Of a DNA stretch of 64,000 nt, positions 23,810 to 33,988 are shown in pieces. The notes under the pieces are model-generated. The model searched no databases. It was not told the origin of the DNA and saw only the letters and a program-made list of their open reading frames with translations. Every line of letters begins with the position of its first letter. Within the stretch, counting starts at the first letter, position 1. The position numbers and the translations under genes were made by a program. The DNA comes from an uncultured Ruminococcus sp. (GTDB lineage: Bacteria; Bacillota; Clostridia; Oscillospirales; Ruminococcaceae), in contig CAMCRP010000002.1 of NCBI GenBank assembly GCA_945877315.1, positions 1 to 64,000 on the forward strand, written 5' to 3'.

Positions 23810-25554
23810 AAACAAAAAGAATTTGTGCCGCAGTTATATCTGTAATCCTGGCGGCAGGAATATGCACGGGTGCAATATATGCGGCGGATAATAAAAGCAC
23901 AGAAGCACCGCAGGCAGCGGTCAGCGACAATGTAAAGGCAGATGATGCAGCTGCAGCCGAAAAGGACGAAACGGTGTACATTATTGCAGATGCAGACGGC
24001 TCTGCGGATAAGATCATCGTCAGCGACCATTTGAAGAACACTGACGGCAGCTCCGTCCTTGCAGATATTACAACTCTCTCGGACATTGAAAATGTAAAGG
24101 GTTACGAAGAATTTTCCCATGACGGTGATAATATCGTATGGGCTGCTGACGGAAAGGATATATACTATCAGGGCATAAGCACCGCTAAATCTCCCGTGGA
24201 GATGAAGGTAACATACACTCTTGACGGCAAGGAAATATCACCCGCAGAGCTGGCAGGAAAAAGCGGAAAGATAAAAATACGGGTAGACTATAAAAATAAT
24301 CTAACGGTACCTGCGGAAATAAATGGAACGATGGAAGATGTATGTGTACCCTTTGCGGTCGTTACGGGCACTGTACTTGACAATGACAAATTCCGCAACA
24401 TTGAGGTATCAAGCGGTAAAGTGCTTGACGATGGCGACAGGACAATTATTGCTGCACTTGCATTTCCGTCCTTGCAGGAAAGTCTTGATATCGACAATGA
24501 AAAGCTTGATATTCCCGATCATCTTGAAATCACCGCAGACGTTACGGATTTTGAATTCAGCGGATTTTATGCTGCGGCAGAAAACAGTATTTTTGCCGAA
24601 ATAAGTCTTGACGGAGAAAACACTATCGATGACCTGAAAAATGCTGCCTCAGAAATGGATTCTGCTATGGTACAGCTAATGGACGGTTCTTCTCAGCTTT
24701 ATAATGGACTCACCGAGCTTAACGGCAAAACAGGAGAACTTATTAACGGCATTTCCGCATTAAGTGATGGTGCGGCGCAGCTTTCCTCGGGAGCAGGTGC
24801 TCTTGATGAGGGTACTGTCGGACTTTGTAACGGTATCGCACAGCTTAGTGCAGGCAGCAATCTGCTTTCCGAAGGGCTGGCAGAGCTTGATAAAAACAGC
24901 GAGACGCTCAACCAAGGAGCATCGCAGATATTCGCATCTCTGCTTGCACAAGCGGACAATCAGCTTGCAGCACAGGGACTTGAACTGCCTAAGCTTACTA
25001 TCGAAAATTATGCCACCGTACTTGACGGTGCTGCTGCACAAATTGAACAAGTGATGGGCAAAGATGCGGCTGCAAAAATCGTCGCTGTAAAAGCTCAGCT
25101 TGATGAAGTAAAGGGCTTCTGCGATGGACTTAACGCTTATACTTCGGGAGTGTCATCGGCTTCTGCAGGTGCACAGAATGTTTACAACGGAACCGTACAG
25201 CTTTCACAAGGCGCAGATAAGCTGAAAGACGGAGCGTCTGCTCTGAAAAGCGGCACAGCCTCTCTATCTGACGGCATAATATCGCTTGCCAACGGCAGTA
25301 CCCAAATGGCTGAGGGCATATCCGCATTAACAGAGGGTGCAGGAGCACTCAACGAGGGTCTTATCAAATTCAACGATGAAGCTATACAAAAACTTGTTGA
25401 TGCTGCAAACGGAGATCTTGGCGGATTAGTGGAGCGTCTTAACGCAGTATCTGACGCTGCTGAAAGCTACCGCAGCTATTCCGGCATTTCTGACGGAACA
25501 AAGGGCAGCGTTAAGTTTATTTTCCGCACTGATGAAATAACGAAAGCAGAGTAA
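23806..25554 (+). CDS. Secreted heptad-repeat (YhgE/Pip-like) protein partner of MMPL transporter
   Basis: 582 residues starting ATGA-overlapped with the MMPL gene. There is a signal peptide (about 1-27, ending YAADN) and a beta-rich domain (about 50-270). A long helical region of x-x-x-L-x-x-G heptads follows (about 280-535; for example LSSGAGALDEGT and LSDGIISLANGS), as in YhgE-like proteins. No C-terminal membrane helix is seen. It is likely an extracytoplasmic partner that extends the MMPL pump across the wall zone. The exact role is unknown. Confidence 0.75.
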   Translation: MKTKRICAAVISVILAAGICTGAIYAADNKSTEAPQAAVSDNVKADDAAAAEKDETVYIIADADGSADKIIVSDHLKNTDGSSVLADITTLSDIENVKGYEEFSHDGDNIVWAADGKDIYYQGISTAKSPVEMKVTYTLDGKEISPAELAGKSGKIKIRVDYKNNLTVPAEINGTMEDVCVPFAVVTGTVLDNDKFRNIEVSSGKVLDDGDRTIIAALAFPSLQESLDIDNEKLDIPDHLEITADVTDFEFSGFYAAAENSIFAEISLDGENTIDDLKNAASEMDSAMVQLMDGSSQLYNGLTELNGKTGELINGISALSDGAAQLSSGAGALDEGTVGLCNGIAQLSAGSNLLSEGLAELDKNSETLNQGASQIFASLLAQADNQLAAQGLELPKLTIENYATVLDGAAAQIEQVMGKDAAAKIVAVKAQLDEVKGFCDGLNAYTSGVSSASAGAQNVYNGTVQLSQGADKLKDGASALKSGTASLSDGIISLANGSTQMAEGISALTEGAGALNEGLIKFNDEAIQKLVDAANGDLGGLVERLNAVSDAAESYRSYSGISDGTKGSVKFIFRTDEITKAE

Positions 25555-25569
25555 TAAAGTCATAATATT

Positions 25570-25609
25570 GCAAGGCAGCCGATCTCGTAATACAGGTCGG
25601 CTGCTTTGC
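25570..25609 (+). terminator. Terminator-like hairpin after the MMPL operon
   Basis: GCAAGGCAGCCGA pairs with TCGGCTGCTTTGC (an internal mismatch) with a short ATTTATT after it. Confidence 0.65.
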
Positions 25610-25625
25610 ATTTATTGATAATCAC

Positions 25626-26000
25626 TTGTTTATTAGGGTTTTAGTAATTATTTGTCTTATTCTTTTAACAGCAACAATGGCAAGCTATTACTTTATGAAT
25701 ACCGCAGTACATTTCTTAATCATTGCTGTGCTTTTAGGACTTGGTTATGGAATCTTGCAGCCGTTGTTCCAGTCACTTGTAACAGGAACAACTATCCGGA
25801 ACCGAGGAACAGCAAATGCTACCTATATGCTTTCCTATGACATTGGCATTGGTATAGGTTCACTGTGTATGGGCTTTATGCAGAATACAATAGGTCTAAG
25901 TGCCGGATTTGCATTGACCGCTGCTGCCTATGTAGTAGCAGGTTTGATTTTTTTGTGCTATACAGATGGTTATTATAGAAAATTACTTCATAATCCTTGA
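25626..26000 (+). pseudogene. MFS transporter, C-terminal fragment
   Basis: 124 residues with four hydrophobic segments. They include LGLGYGILQPLFQSLVTGTT and RGTANATYMLSYDIGIGIGS, which match the last third of drug/proton-type MFS transporters. The N-terminal eight helices are missing, and TTG 25626 has no good ribosome binding site. It follows the MMPL terminator directly, so it is most likely a deletion remnant. Confidence 0.7.
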
Positions 26001-26153
26001 CCTATCTAATTTCTGTTAATAATAACATATATTTGAGCGTGATAAAATAATCCGGGGAAACTTTCCTTTCTGAACAAAATAAGCTGCAGTCCTCGGAGCT
26101 TCGTTTTTTATGTGCAATATGCTCATTTTCAGTCAAATGTGACTCTTAAGGGA

Positions 26154-27005
26154 CTATTCATTAAGCATCTGTTCTATCCGCCATTTTTTGGGTGAAACTC
26201 CGTAAATACTTTTGAACGCTCTTGAGAAATGAAGCTGATTGTCATATCCCACGGCGGAGCTTATATCTCCGACGGAAAGCTTCGTCAGCTTTAAAAGCTC
26301 TGTGGCTTTTACCATACGATAACTAAGCAGAAATTCCTGGGGGGATTTTCCGACAGCTTCCTTGAATATCTTGCCGAAATAGCTTCTGTTGAGTCCGCAG
26401 ACATCGGCAATATCCTCAACGGAAATATCATTCTGAAAATTTTGCTCGATAAATACAAGGGCTTCATGTATATAAAAATCACGGAGCTTGCTGCTGTGAT
26501 GTACCTTAATGCTCTCTGCAGAACGGGTAAGATAATCTATAAACAAAAAAAGATGACCAATAAGATGAAAGGGAGATGAGCTGCCGTTTTCGGCGATATA
26601 GTTCATCTCCTTCATCATTTCCTCCCTAAGCTCCTTTGAACGTGCCTTGTAAACGGGAGAATCCAAGGAAAGCCCCGCCGCTTCCACCACGGACTTTGCA
26701 CGCAGCCCGTCAAACTCTATCCACACATATTCCCACGGCATATCCTTGTCGGCTACATATGTTGTTATCTGATCGGGGAATATCATAAATCCCTGCATAC
26801 TTTTTATGTGATATTCCCTTGTCTTTCCGTCGTTGTCATAAGCGTAAAGCGTACCCGTCCCCGAAATTACATAGTGAAAAAGATAGTGATTTCTTGCCGC
26901 AGGACCGAAGGAATGAGCGGGAGAGCACTTTTCCCGTCCGCACTGAAAAAGGCTCAGGTCAACAAAATTTTCGCTGGGAAATACAGAAAACAGCAGATCG
27001 TTCAC
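26154..27005 (-). CDS. AraC-family regulator of the raffinose/msm-type operon
   Basis: GTG 27005 is chosen, with AAGGAGG 6-7 nt upstream; longer frames extend through the promoter region. 283 residues: an N-terminal cupin/AraC-binding domain (about 15-150, with YLFHYVISGTGTLYAYD) and a C-terminal double helix-turn-helix (about 180-280, ISVEDIADVCGLNRSYFGKI and VGDISSAVGYDNQLHFSRAF). It is divergent from the binding-protein gene at 27235. The order AraC / binding protein / two permeases / sucrose phosphorylase / alpha-galactosidase mirrors the streptococcal msm operon, where MsmR activates with raffinose or melibiose. Confidence 0.88.
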   Translation of the reverse strand: MNDLLFSVFPSENFVDLSLFQCGREKCSPAHSFGPAARNHYLFHYVISGTGTLYAYDNDGKTREYHIKSMQGFMIFPDQITTYVADKDMPWEYVWIEFDGLRAKSVVEAAGLSLDSPVYKARSKELREEMMKEMNYIAENGSSSPFHLIGHLFLFIDYLTRSAESIKVHHSSKLRDFYIHEALVFIEQNFQNDISVEDIADVCGLNRSYFGKIFKEAVGKSPQEFLLSYRMVKATELLKLTKLSVGDISSAVGYDNQLHFSRAFKSIYGVSPKKWRIEQMLNE

Positions 27006-27154
27006 GACAATTCCTCCTTGTGATTTGCAACATAAAAATTTAGATGGGTGATTATTTTTTATTATTATAGCACAATATATACCATAATGCAATATATATG
27101 ACAAATATAATAAAAAAGCGGCATTTTGACATAAAATAACTTGATTATAGGGAT

Positions 27155-27183
27155 TTACAGAACGCATAATGGTATGCTATACT
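27155..27183 (+). promoter_or_regulatory. Promoter of the msm-type operon (activator-dependent)
   Basis: A weak TTACAG box is followed after 17 bp by TATACT, 52 bp before the start. Upstream, TTGACA at 27126 has no -10 at the right distance. A poor -35 fits control by the divergent AraC activator; CCATAATGC and GCATAATGG half-sites near 27080 and 27163 are possible binding sites. Confidence 0.5.
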
Positions 27184-27234
27184 TATATCAGAAAAACAGA
27201 TACGGCAACAATGATAACAAAGGAGGAAAAAATA

Positions 27235-28524
27235 ATGAATAAAGCTAAAACGGCAAAATCACTGCTTCTGCTTGCAGCATTCTCGTCAACGCTTCTTTTA
27301 CAGGGCTGTTCGGCAGACAAATATTCCGACGGAAAGATTCACATTACCATGCTCCAGTACAAGCCCGAAGCGGTAAAGGCATTTGAGAAGATAGAGGAAA
27401 GGTTCAATGCGACACACGACAATATCCACCTTGACATTGAATCCCCAAACGAGGCAATGACCGTCCTCAAAACACGGCTTATCAGAGAGGATTATCCCGA
27501 CATCGTGGGCATAGGCGGAGATATTAACTATTCCAACTTCCTTGATGCAGAGCTTTTCGCAGACATCTCCGACCTTGATGTTGTGAATACCATAAAGCCC
27601 GCTTATCTGCAAATTGACAAGGATCTGGAATTTATCCCGCAGGAGGGTGTTTACGCACTTCCTTACGCCGCAAACGCCGCAGGTATTCTCTATAACAAGG
27701 ATATGTTCGATGCAAACGGCTGGGAAATACCGCAGACATGGAGCGAATTTCTTTCCCTTTGCGAAACCATTAAGGAAACGGGAACAAACCCGCTCTACTT
27801 CGGCTACAAGGACACATGGACCTGTCTTGCACCCTGGAACGCACTTGCAGTGGGACTTGCCCCTGCAGATGTGTGCAGCCGGGTGAATTCGGGTGATACG
27901 ACCTTCAAGGCGGAATACAGAGAGGTTGCCGACAAGATAAAGGTGCTTCTCGATTATGCCGAGCCAAACCCCTACGCATACAGCTATAACGACGCCTGCA
28001 CAGCCTTTGCAAGAGGTGAATCCGCAATGTATCCCATAGGCAGCTACGCTGTTCCGCAGATACTTTCCGTAAATCCCGATATGAACATTGATTCCTTCCC
28101 GTTCCCCGCAAACGAAAACGAAGCGGATAACGTGCTTAACTCAGGCATTGACCTCCAGTTCTCCGTAATGAAGGAGTCCAAAAATAAAGAAGCGGCTTAC
28201 GAAGTGCTGAGATTTTTATTTGAGGACGAAACCATTCAGATATACCTTGACGATCAGGGCGGTGTTCCATGCAAGGAGGGAGATTTTGAACTACCCAAAT
28301 TTTTAAGCGGTATGGAGCAGTATATCAATGACAACAGAATGTCCGATTTCCACGACCACCACTACCCCAGCGAAATGAGCGTTGATGCGCTTATCCAGAC
28401 ATATCTTATGGACAGCAGTGCAAATTCTGCAGAAACATTCCTCGACCGCTTTGACACCGAATGGGTAAGATACAACAGAGATCTTATTGCAAAGGTAAAA
28501 AAATATGAGGAGGGACAGAGATGA
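27235..28524 (+). CDS. ABC transporter raffinose-type sugar-binding lipoprotein (MsmE-like)
   Basis: Start ATG 27235 behind AAAGGAGG. 429 residues with lipobox LLQGC (Cys 25) and a family 1 solute-binding fold (ITMLQYKPEAVKAFEKIEE, EGVYALPYAANAAGILYNKD, TFARGESAMYPIGSYA-type segment). First gene of the operon. By synteny with MsmE the ligand is probably raffinose, melibiose or related alpha-galactosides, and the two intracellular enzymes encoded downstream fit this. Confidence 0.85.
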   Translation: MNKAKTAKSLLLLAAFSSTLLLQGCSADKYSDGKIHITMLQYKPEAVKAFEKIEERFNATHDNIHLDIESPNEAMTVLKTRLIREDYPDIVGIGGDINYSNFLDAELFADISDLDVVNTIKPAYLQIDKDLEFIPQEGVYALPYAANAAGILYNKDMFDANGWEIPQTWSEFLSLCETIKETGTNPLYFGYKDTWTCLAPWNALAVGLAPADVCSRVNSGDTTFKAEYREVADKIKVLLDYAEPNPYAYSYNDACTAFARGESAMYPIGSYAVPQILSVNPDMNIDSFPFPANENEADNVLNSGIDLQFSVMKESKNKEAAYEVLRFLFEDETIQIYLDDQGGVPCKEGDFELPKFLSGMEQYINDNRMSDFHDHHYPSEMSVDALIQTYLMDSSANSAETFLDRFDTEWVRYNRDLIAKVKKYEEGQR

Positions 28525-29399
28525 ATAAAAAGAAAATGAACGACAGGCAGAAAACCTATATCCTGATGATAATCCCCGCACTTGTCCTGTTTGTGGCATT
28601 CAATACCATTCCCCTTATTACGGGTGCAATGTACAGCTTCACAAATTACAGAGGCTACGGCAGCTATGATTTTGTGGGACTGAGAAACTACATCGACCTT
28701 TTCTCCGATTCAAGAGTGGGTAATTCCTATCTGTTCACATTCAAATATGCGATAGCAGGAACCATACTTGTAAATCTGCTGAGCCTGCTTCTTGCCCTCG
28801 GACTTAACAGCAAGATAAAATGCAAGAGCCTTCTGAGAGGAGTTTACTTCCTCCCCAACATTCTCGGCGGACTTATCATCGGCTATATTTTCAGCTTTAT
28901 CTTTACCTATATAATCCCCGCAGTCGGTTCTGCACTTCATATAGGATTTCTTGAAAACAGCATACTTGCCAGCGAAAAATTTGCGTGGATAGGCGTGCTT
29001 ATTGTCGGCGTATGGCAGGCTGTTGCAATGAACACTATCATCTATATTTCGGGACTCCAGACCATTCCCGCAGATATTTACGAGGCGGGAATGATAGACG
29101 GCGCAAGCAGATGGCAGACCTTCAAGGATTTGACTCTTCCCATGCTTATGCCCTTCGTTTCCACAAACCTTATCCTCAGCACAAAAAATATGCTTATGGT
29201 ATTCGACCAGATCATGGCTCTCACAAAGGGCGGTCCTGCACAAAGCACAGAGTCCATTTCCTACCTTATCTACAAAAACGGTATGGACGGCGGACAGTTC
29301 GGTTTCCAGAGCGCAAACGCAGTTGTATTCTTCGTAGTGATCGTTACTATCTCCATTTTCCAGATGGCAGTTACAAATAAAAAGGAGGAACAGTTATGA
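28521..29399 (+). CDS. ABC sugar transporter permease (MsmF-like)
   Basis: 292 residues overlapping the binding-protein gene by 4 nt. Six predicted TM helices; the EAA loop is at IYEAGMIDGASRWQTFKDL. It forms the membrane channel with the next permease. Ribosome binding site AGGAGGGACAG lies within the upstream coding end. Confidence 0.87.
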   Translation: MNKKKMNDRQKTYILMIIPALVLFVAFNTIPLITGAMYSFTNYRGYGSYDFVGLRNYIDLFSDSRVGNSYLFTFKYAIAGTILVNLLSLLLALGLNSKIKCKSLLRGVYFLPNILGGLIIGYIFSFIFTYIIPAVGSALHIGFLENSILASEKFAWIGVLIVGVWQAVAMNTIIYISGLQTIPADIYEAGMIDGASRWQTFKDLTLPMLMPFVSTNLILSTKNMLMVFDQIMALTKGGPAQSTESISYLIYKNGMDGGQFGFQSANAVVFFVVIVTISIFQMAVTNKKEEQL

Positions 29400-30307
29400 G
29401 TGGATCAAAAAGAAGCTTTGTCCCCCAGCCTATTGAAGCAAAGGTTAAATCAGCCGATGAAATAAAGAACGACAAGGGCGGAAAGTCAAGCGTTTTTCTG
29501 ACAATACTGCTTGTTCTTGGCTGCGTTACAATACTTTTCCCCTTGTATATGACTATCATTATCGCATTCAAATCTCCCTCGGAAATGACCAATGACATCA
29601 ACGGCGCACTTAGCCTTCCTCAGAGCTTCAGCCTTGATAATTTTGCAGAGGCAATGCGTGTGACCGACTTCTGGCATTCTCTGGGAAACAGCATTGTCAT
29701 CACCGCAGCGACTATCATTCTTTCACTTGTTATCCACTCCATGGCAGGCTATGCTATCGGCAGAAATATGAACCGCAAAAAGGGCTTCAAGATGATATAT
29801 TTCTACATCGTAAGCGGAATGTTCGTACCCTTTGCAATCCTTATGATGCCCCTTGTAAAGCAGACTGCAAACCTCGGACTTGACAATATGGCGGGCGTTG
29901 TTATCCTCTACACGGTTTTCTATATGCCCATGAATGTTATGCTTTACAGCGGATATATGAAGAATGTTCCCATGGCAATGGAAGAAGCTGCAGATATGGA
30001 CGGTTCCTCCGCATGGCGTACCTACTGGACAATTATTTTCCCAATGATGAAGCCTATGCACGCTACGGTTGCCGTTCTCACCGCCCTCGGAACATGGAAC
30101 GATGTTATGACTCCTCTCGTAATCATGTCGGGTTCGGACAATGTTACACTTCCTCTTGCACAGCTTAATTTCCAGACACAGTTCGGCACGAATTATAACC
30201 TTGCATTTGCATCATATTTGCTGGCACTTCTGCCTATCGTAATATTCTATATCATCTGTCAGAAGCAGATAATAGGCGGCGTTGCAAACGGTGCTGTCAA
30301 GGGCTGA
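29396..30307 (+). CDS. ABC sugar transporter permease (MsmG-like)
   Basis: 303 residues, 4-nt overlap with the preceding gene, ribosome binding site AAAGGAGGA. An unusually long cytoplasmic N-terminus (about 35 residues) precedes six TM helices. EAA loop at MEEAADMDGSSAWRTYWTI, and the C-terminus QKQIIGGVANGAVKG is typical of MalG-type permeases. No ATPase gene follows. Confidence 0.87.
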   Translation: MSGSKRSFVPQPIEAKVKSADEIKNDKGGKSSVFLTILLVLGCVTILFPLYMTIIIAFKSPSEMTNDINGALSLPQSFSLDNFAEAMRVTDFWHSLGNSIVITAATIILSLVIHSMAGYAIGRNMNRKKGFKMIYFYIVSGMFVPFAILMMPLVKQTANLGLDNMAGVVILYTVFYMPMNVMLYSGYMKNVPMAMEEAADMDGSSAWRTYWTIIFPMMKPMHATVAVLTALGTWNDVMTPLVIMSGSDNVTLPLAQLNFQTQFGTNYNLAFASYLLALLPIVIFYIICQKQIIGGVANGAVKG

Positions 30308-30330
30308 TACACATAAATCATAACAAAAAA

Positions 30331-30356
30331 TTCCCCTGCCAAACGGCGGGGGGGAA
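30331..30356 (+). terminator. Intercistronic GC hairpin before sucrose phosphorylase
   Basis: TTCCCCTGCC pairs with GGCGGGGGGGAA around AAAC (slippage possible). No U tract, so more likely an mRNA-stability or attenuation element than a full stop. Confidence 0.5.
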
Positions 30357-30382
30357 ACAATATCCGAATGGAGATTTTTAAT

Positions 30383-31795
30383 ATGAAAATACAAAATAAA
30401 ATCATGCTTATAACCTATGCGGACAGTATGGGAAAAAATATCCGTGAGCTGCACGGCGTGCTTGATAAGCACTATAAAAAGGCAGTCGGCGGCGTTCATA
30501 TCCTGCCCTTTTTCCCCTCCTCGGCGGACAGAGGATTTGCTCCTATGAGATATGATGTTGTGGACGAAAGCTTTGGAACATTTGACGACATTGAAGCTCT
30601 CGGAAAAGAGTATTATCTGATGTTTGATTTTATGGTAAATCACATCTCCGCAAGCTCTGATTATTTCAAGGATTTTCTCCTAAAAAAGGACGATTCCGAA
30701 TACAAGGATATGTTTATCCGCTACAAAAATTTCTGGGAAAACGGCGAGCCTACACAGCATCAGACAGACCTTATCTACAAGAGAAAGCCCCGTGCACCTT
30801 ACATTGAAGCGCAGTTTGCGGACGGTACGAGCGAAAAGGTTTGGTGTACCTTCTGTGAGGAGCAGATAGACCTTGACGTTACGACCGAAATCACAAAGAA
30901 ATTCATCAAAGATACTATCCGTGAAATGTGCCGCAGAGGTGCTTCGGTAATACGTCTGGACGCTTTTGCATATGCAGTAAAAAAGCCCGACACAAGCTGC
31001 TTTTTCATCGAACCCGACATTTGGGAGCTGCTTTACGATATTGAAAAAATTGCCTCCGAGGGCGGTGCGGAGATACTTCCCGAAATTCACGAGCATTACA
31101 CGATCCCCATGAAAATTGCGGACAAGGGCTTCTGGATATATGATTTTGCTCTGCCCGTTCTGACGCTTCATGCACTTTATAATCACACGGGAAAATATCT
31201 GAAAGAATGGCTCTGTAAATGTCCCATGAAGCAGTTTACAACTCTCGATACCCATGACGGCATTGGCATTGTTGACGTCAAAGATCTGCTCCCCGATGAA
31301 GAGATTGAAAAGGTCAAGAATCAGATGTATTCCAAGGGTGCAAATGTGAAGATGATTTACAGCTCCGAGGCATATAACAACCTTGACATTTATCAGGTAA
31401 ACACCACATATTATTCCGCTTTGGGAAATAACGACAGCACATATCTTCTTGCAAGGGCGATTCAGTTTTTTGCTCCCGGAATTCCGCAGGTTTATTATGT
31501 GGGAATGTTAGTGGGAGAAAATGACATTGAGCTTATGGAGCGCACCAAAAACGGTCGTGACATCAACCGTCATTATTACACCGCAGAGGACGTTGAAAAT
31601 GAGCAGTCAAGACCTGTTGTTCGCAAACTCAAAGAGCTTATGGAGTTTAGAAACACTCACCCCGCATTCTCCCTTGACGGTACAATTGAAGTGACTGCCG
31701 ATGATGACAAGCTTGTTATCACAAGAAAATACGGTTCCGAAAAAATTACACTTTCAGCAGATCTTACCACCTACGAATTTAAGATAGAGGGATAA
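30383..31795 (+). CDS. gtfA: Sucrose phosphorylase (GH13 subfamily 18)
   Basis: ATG 30383 is chosen because TGGAGA lies just upstream; ATG 30368 is less well placed. 470 residues with no signal peptide, so cytoplasmic. The catalytic triad is readable: nucleophile Asp193 in RLDAFAY, acid/base Glu234 in PEIHEHY and stabiliser Asp292 in LDTHDGIG, close to the known D192/E232/D290 of the bifidobacterial enzyme. It phosphorolyses sucrose to alpha-glucose 1-phosphate and fructose, saving ATP. With the alpha-galactosidase it completes raffinose catabolism: galactose is removed first and the sucrose is then phosphorolysed. A related sucrose 6-phosphate phosphorylase activity cannot be excluded. Confidence 0.92.
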   Translation: MKIQNKIMLITYADSMGKNIRELHGVLDKHYKKAVGGVHILPFFPSSADRGFAPMRYDVVDESFGTFDDIEALGKEYYLMFDFMVNHISASSDYFKDFLLKKDDSEYKDMFIRYKNFWENGEPTQHQTDLIYKRKPRAPYIEAQFADGTSEKVWCTFCEEQIDLDVTTEITKKFIKDTIREMCRRGASVIRLDAFAYAVKKPDTSCFFIEPDIWELLYDIEKIASEGGAEILPEIHEHYTIPMKIADKGFWIYDFALPVLTLHALYNHTGKYLKEWLCKCPMKQFTTLDTHDGIGIVDVKDLLPDEEIEKVKNQMYSKGANVKMIYSSEAYNNLDIYQVNTTYYSALGNNDSTYLLARAIQFFAPGIPQVYYVGMLVGENDIELMERTKNGRDINRHYYTAEDVENEQSRPVVRKLKELMEFRNTHPAFSLDGTIEVTADDDKLVITRKYGSEKITLSADLTTYEFKIEG

Positions 31796-31798
31796 ACT

Positions 31799-33988
31799 AT
31801 GGCAATTATTGTTGATGAAAAAACAGGACTTTTTCAGCTTATAACCGACAACACGGAATATCAGATGAAAGCCGATAAATACGGCGTTTTGAAGCATCTC
31901 TGGTACGGCGAAAAGACAGGCTGTGATATGGAATATCTGCAAAGCTATCCCGATGTGGGCTTTTCGGGGAATATCTATGATGCAGGAGATGACCGTACAT
32001 ATTCCCTTGACACATTGCCCCTTGAATATGCCTGCGAGGGCGTGGGAGATTACCGCATAAGGGGAATTTCGGCTGTTCATCAAGACGGCAGCTGTGCCCT
32101 TGACCTTCGATACAAGGGTTATCGCATTATCAAAGGCAAATACGCAATAAATGGACTTCCCGCTGTTTATGCAGATGAAAATGAAGCGGAAACTCTGGAA
32201 ATTATCTTAAAGGATAAATATTCCGATATTGAAGTTACGCTTCGTTATGGCATTCTCCCGAAGCTTGATATTATTACAAGATGTGTTTCTGTTGCCAATA
32301 ACGGCACACAGCCTGTTATCCTTACAAAAACAGCCAGCCTTTGCCTTGACATCCCCCATGGGAAATGGGAATGGGTGCATTTTCACGGCAGACATACAAT
32401 GGAACGTGTTGCCGAGCGTTCCGAGCTTATTCATGGAATACAGGAAAGCTCAAGCAAGCGTGGAACGTCAAGTCATCATCAGAATCCTTCCGTGCTGCTT
32501 TGTTCCCCCGACTGCACAGAAACATCGGGCAGCTGTATCGGTGCCATACTTGCATACAGCGGCAGCTTTAAGACACAGATCGAGCTTGACCAGCAGGAGC
32601 AGGTTCGCCTTGTTATGGGGATAAATCCCGAGCTTTTCCGCTGGGAGCTGAAGCCCTCCGAGGTGTTTGATACTCCCGAGGTTATCATGTCATACAGTGC
32701 AAATGGCATGGAAAAACTGTCCCACAATTTCCACAAGGTAATCAGGGAACACGTTTGCAGAGGAAAATATAAGCTGTCAGAGCGTCCCGTTCTCATAAAC
32801 AATTGGGAGGCTACCTATTTCGATTTTAACGAGGAAAAAATTCTGAAAATTGCGGAACAGGCGGCATCTCTCGGCGTTGATATGCTGGTACTTGATGACG
32901 GCTGGTTCGGTAAGAGAGATGACGACTGCTCGGGACTTGGGGATTGGTTTGTCAACGAAGAAAAGCTGAACGGAGGTCTTGGAAAGCTTGCGGAAAAAAT
33001 CAAATCTCTTGGAATGAAATTCGGTCTTTGGTTTGAACCCGAAATGGTTTCCGAGGACAGCGATCTTTACCGCAGTCACCCCGATTGGGCAATAAAAATC
33101 CCGTCAAGGAATCCTGTGAGAAGCCGTTATCAGCTGGTGCTTGATATGACAAATCCCGATGTCAGGGACTATCTTTTCGGTGCAATTAGTGACATTCTGA
33201 AAAGTGCGGATATTTCCTATATCAAGTGGGATATGAACCGCAGTATATGCGATTGGTACACACCTTGCCTTTCGGCGGAAAATCAAGGCGAAATGCCACA
33301 CAGATATGTTTTGGGACTTTATGAGCTGCTTGAACGGCTGACAACAGCTTTTCCCGATGTGCTTTTTGAGGGCTGCAGCGGCGGCGGCGGACGGTTTGAC
33401 GCAGGTATGCTTTATTATTGTCCGCAGATATGGTGCAGCGATGATACGGACGCATTTGAGCGCACAAAGATACAGTACGGAACATCATTTTTCTATCCCG
33501 TTTCGGCGGTGGGTTCACACGTTTCCGCTGTTCCCAATCACCAGACGGGCAGGATAACATCTCTTGAAGCAAGAGCGGTCACAGCTATGTCGGGCAGCTT
33601 CGGCTATGAGCTTGATCTGAACACTCTTTCTGACGATGAAAAGCAGGAGGTCAAGGAGCAGATAGTACGATTCAAAAAAGACGGTCCCCTTATTCACAAC
33701 GGGCTTTATTACCGCCTGAGCGACTCTTTGAATGATAAATATGCCCTGTGGGGATTTGTTTCCGAGGACAAAAAGGAAGTGCTTGTACACGGCGTAATTT
33801 TCCGCACCGAGCCTAACCGCACACAGTATCTTGCTAAGCTGCGGGGACTTTTGCCTGATACCAATTATCGCCTTGCGGAGAACGGAGAGGTGTATAAAGG
33901 CAGTGCTTTGATGAACGGAGGCATTTTACTGCCTAAATCATGGGGAGATTATGCGTCTATTGAAATGCACTTTATATCAGAAGCGTAA
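31799..33988 (+). CDS. aga: Alpha-galactosidase (GH36)
   Basis: 729 residues, the typical length of tetrameric GH36 alpha-galactosidases, starting 3 nt after the sucrose phosphorylase stop. It has an N-terminal beta-supersandwich (to about 330), a TIM barrel with DDGWFGKRDDD, the nucleophile Asp478 in KWDMNR and the acid/base Asp548 in CSDDTD, and a C-terminal beta domain. These numbers coincide with the catalytic D478/D548 of the characterised Geobacillus AgaA. It also has the Gly/Cys loop EGCSGGGGRFDAG. No signal peptide. It releases galactose from imported raffinose, melibiose or stachyose. Confidence 0.94.
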   Translation: MAIIVDEKTGLFQLITDNTEYQMKADKYGVLKHLWYGEKTGCDMEYLQSYPDVGFSGNIYDAGDDRTYSLDTLPLEYACEGVGDYRIRGISAVHQDGSCALDLRYKGYRIIKGKYAINGLPAVYADENEAETLEIILKDKYSDIEVTLRYGILPKLDIITRCVSVANNGTQPVILTKTASLCLDIPHGKWEWVHFHGRHTMERVAERSELIHGIQESSSKRGTSSHHQNPSVLLCSPDCTETSGSCIGAILAYSGSFKTQIELDQQEQVRLVMGINPELFRWELKPSEVFDTPEVIMSYSANGMEKLSHNFHKVIREHVCRGKYKLSERPVLINNWEATYFDFNEEKILKIAEQAASLGVDMLVLDDGWFGKRDDDCSGLGDWFVNEEKLNGGLGKLAEKIKSLGMKFGLWFEPEMVSEDSDLYRSHPDWAIKIPSRNPVRSRYQLVLDMTNPDVRDYLFGAISDILKSADISYIKWDMNRSICDWYTPCLSAENQGEMPHRYVLGLYELLERLTTAFPDVLFEGCSGGGGRFDAGMLYYCPQIWCSDDTDAFERTKIQYGTSFFYPVSAVGSHVSAVPNHQTGRITSLEARAVTAMSGSFGYELDLNTLSDDEKQEVKEQIVRFKKDGPLIHNGLYYRLSDSLNDKYALWGFVSEDKKEVLVHGVIFRTEPNRTQYLAKLRGLLPDTNYRLAENGEVYKGSALMNGGILLPKSWGDYASIEMHFISEA

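Noticed and set aside
23806-25554. Heptad-repeat protein as a methyl-accepting or S-layer protein
   Set aside because: The x-L-x-x-G heptads, signal peptide and MMPL coupling match YhgE-like partners; no MCP hairpin or SLH motif is present.
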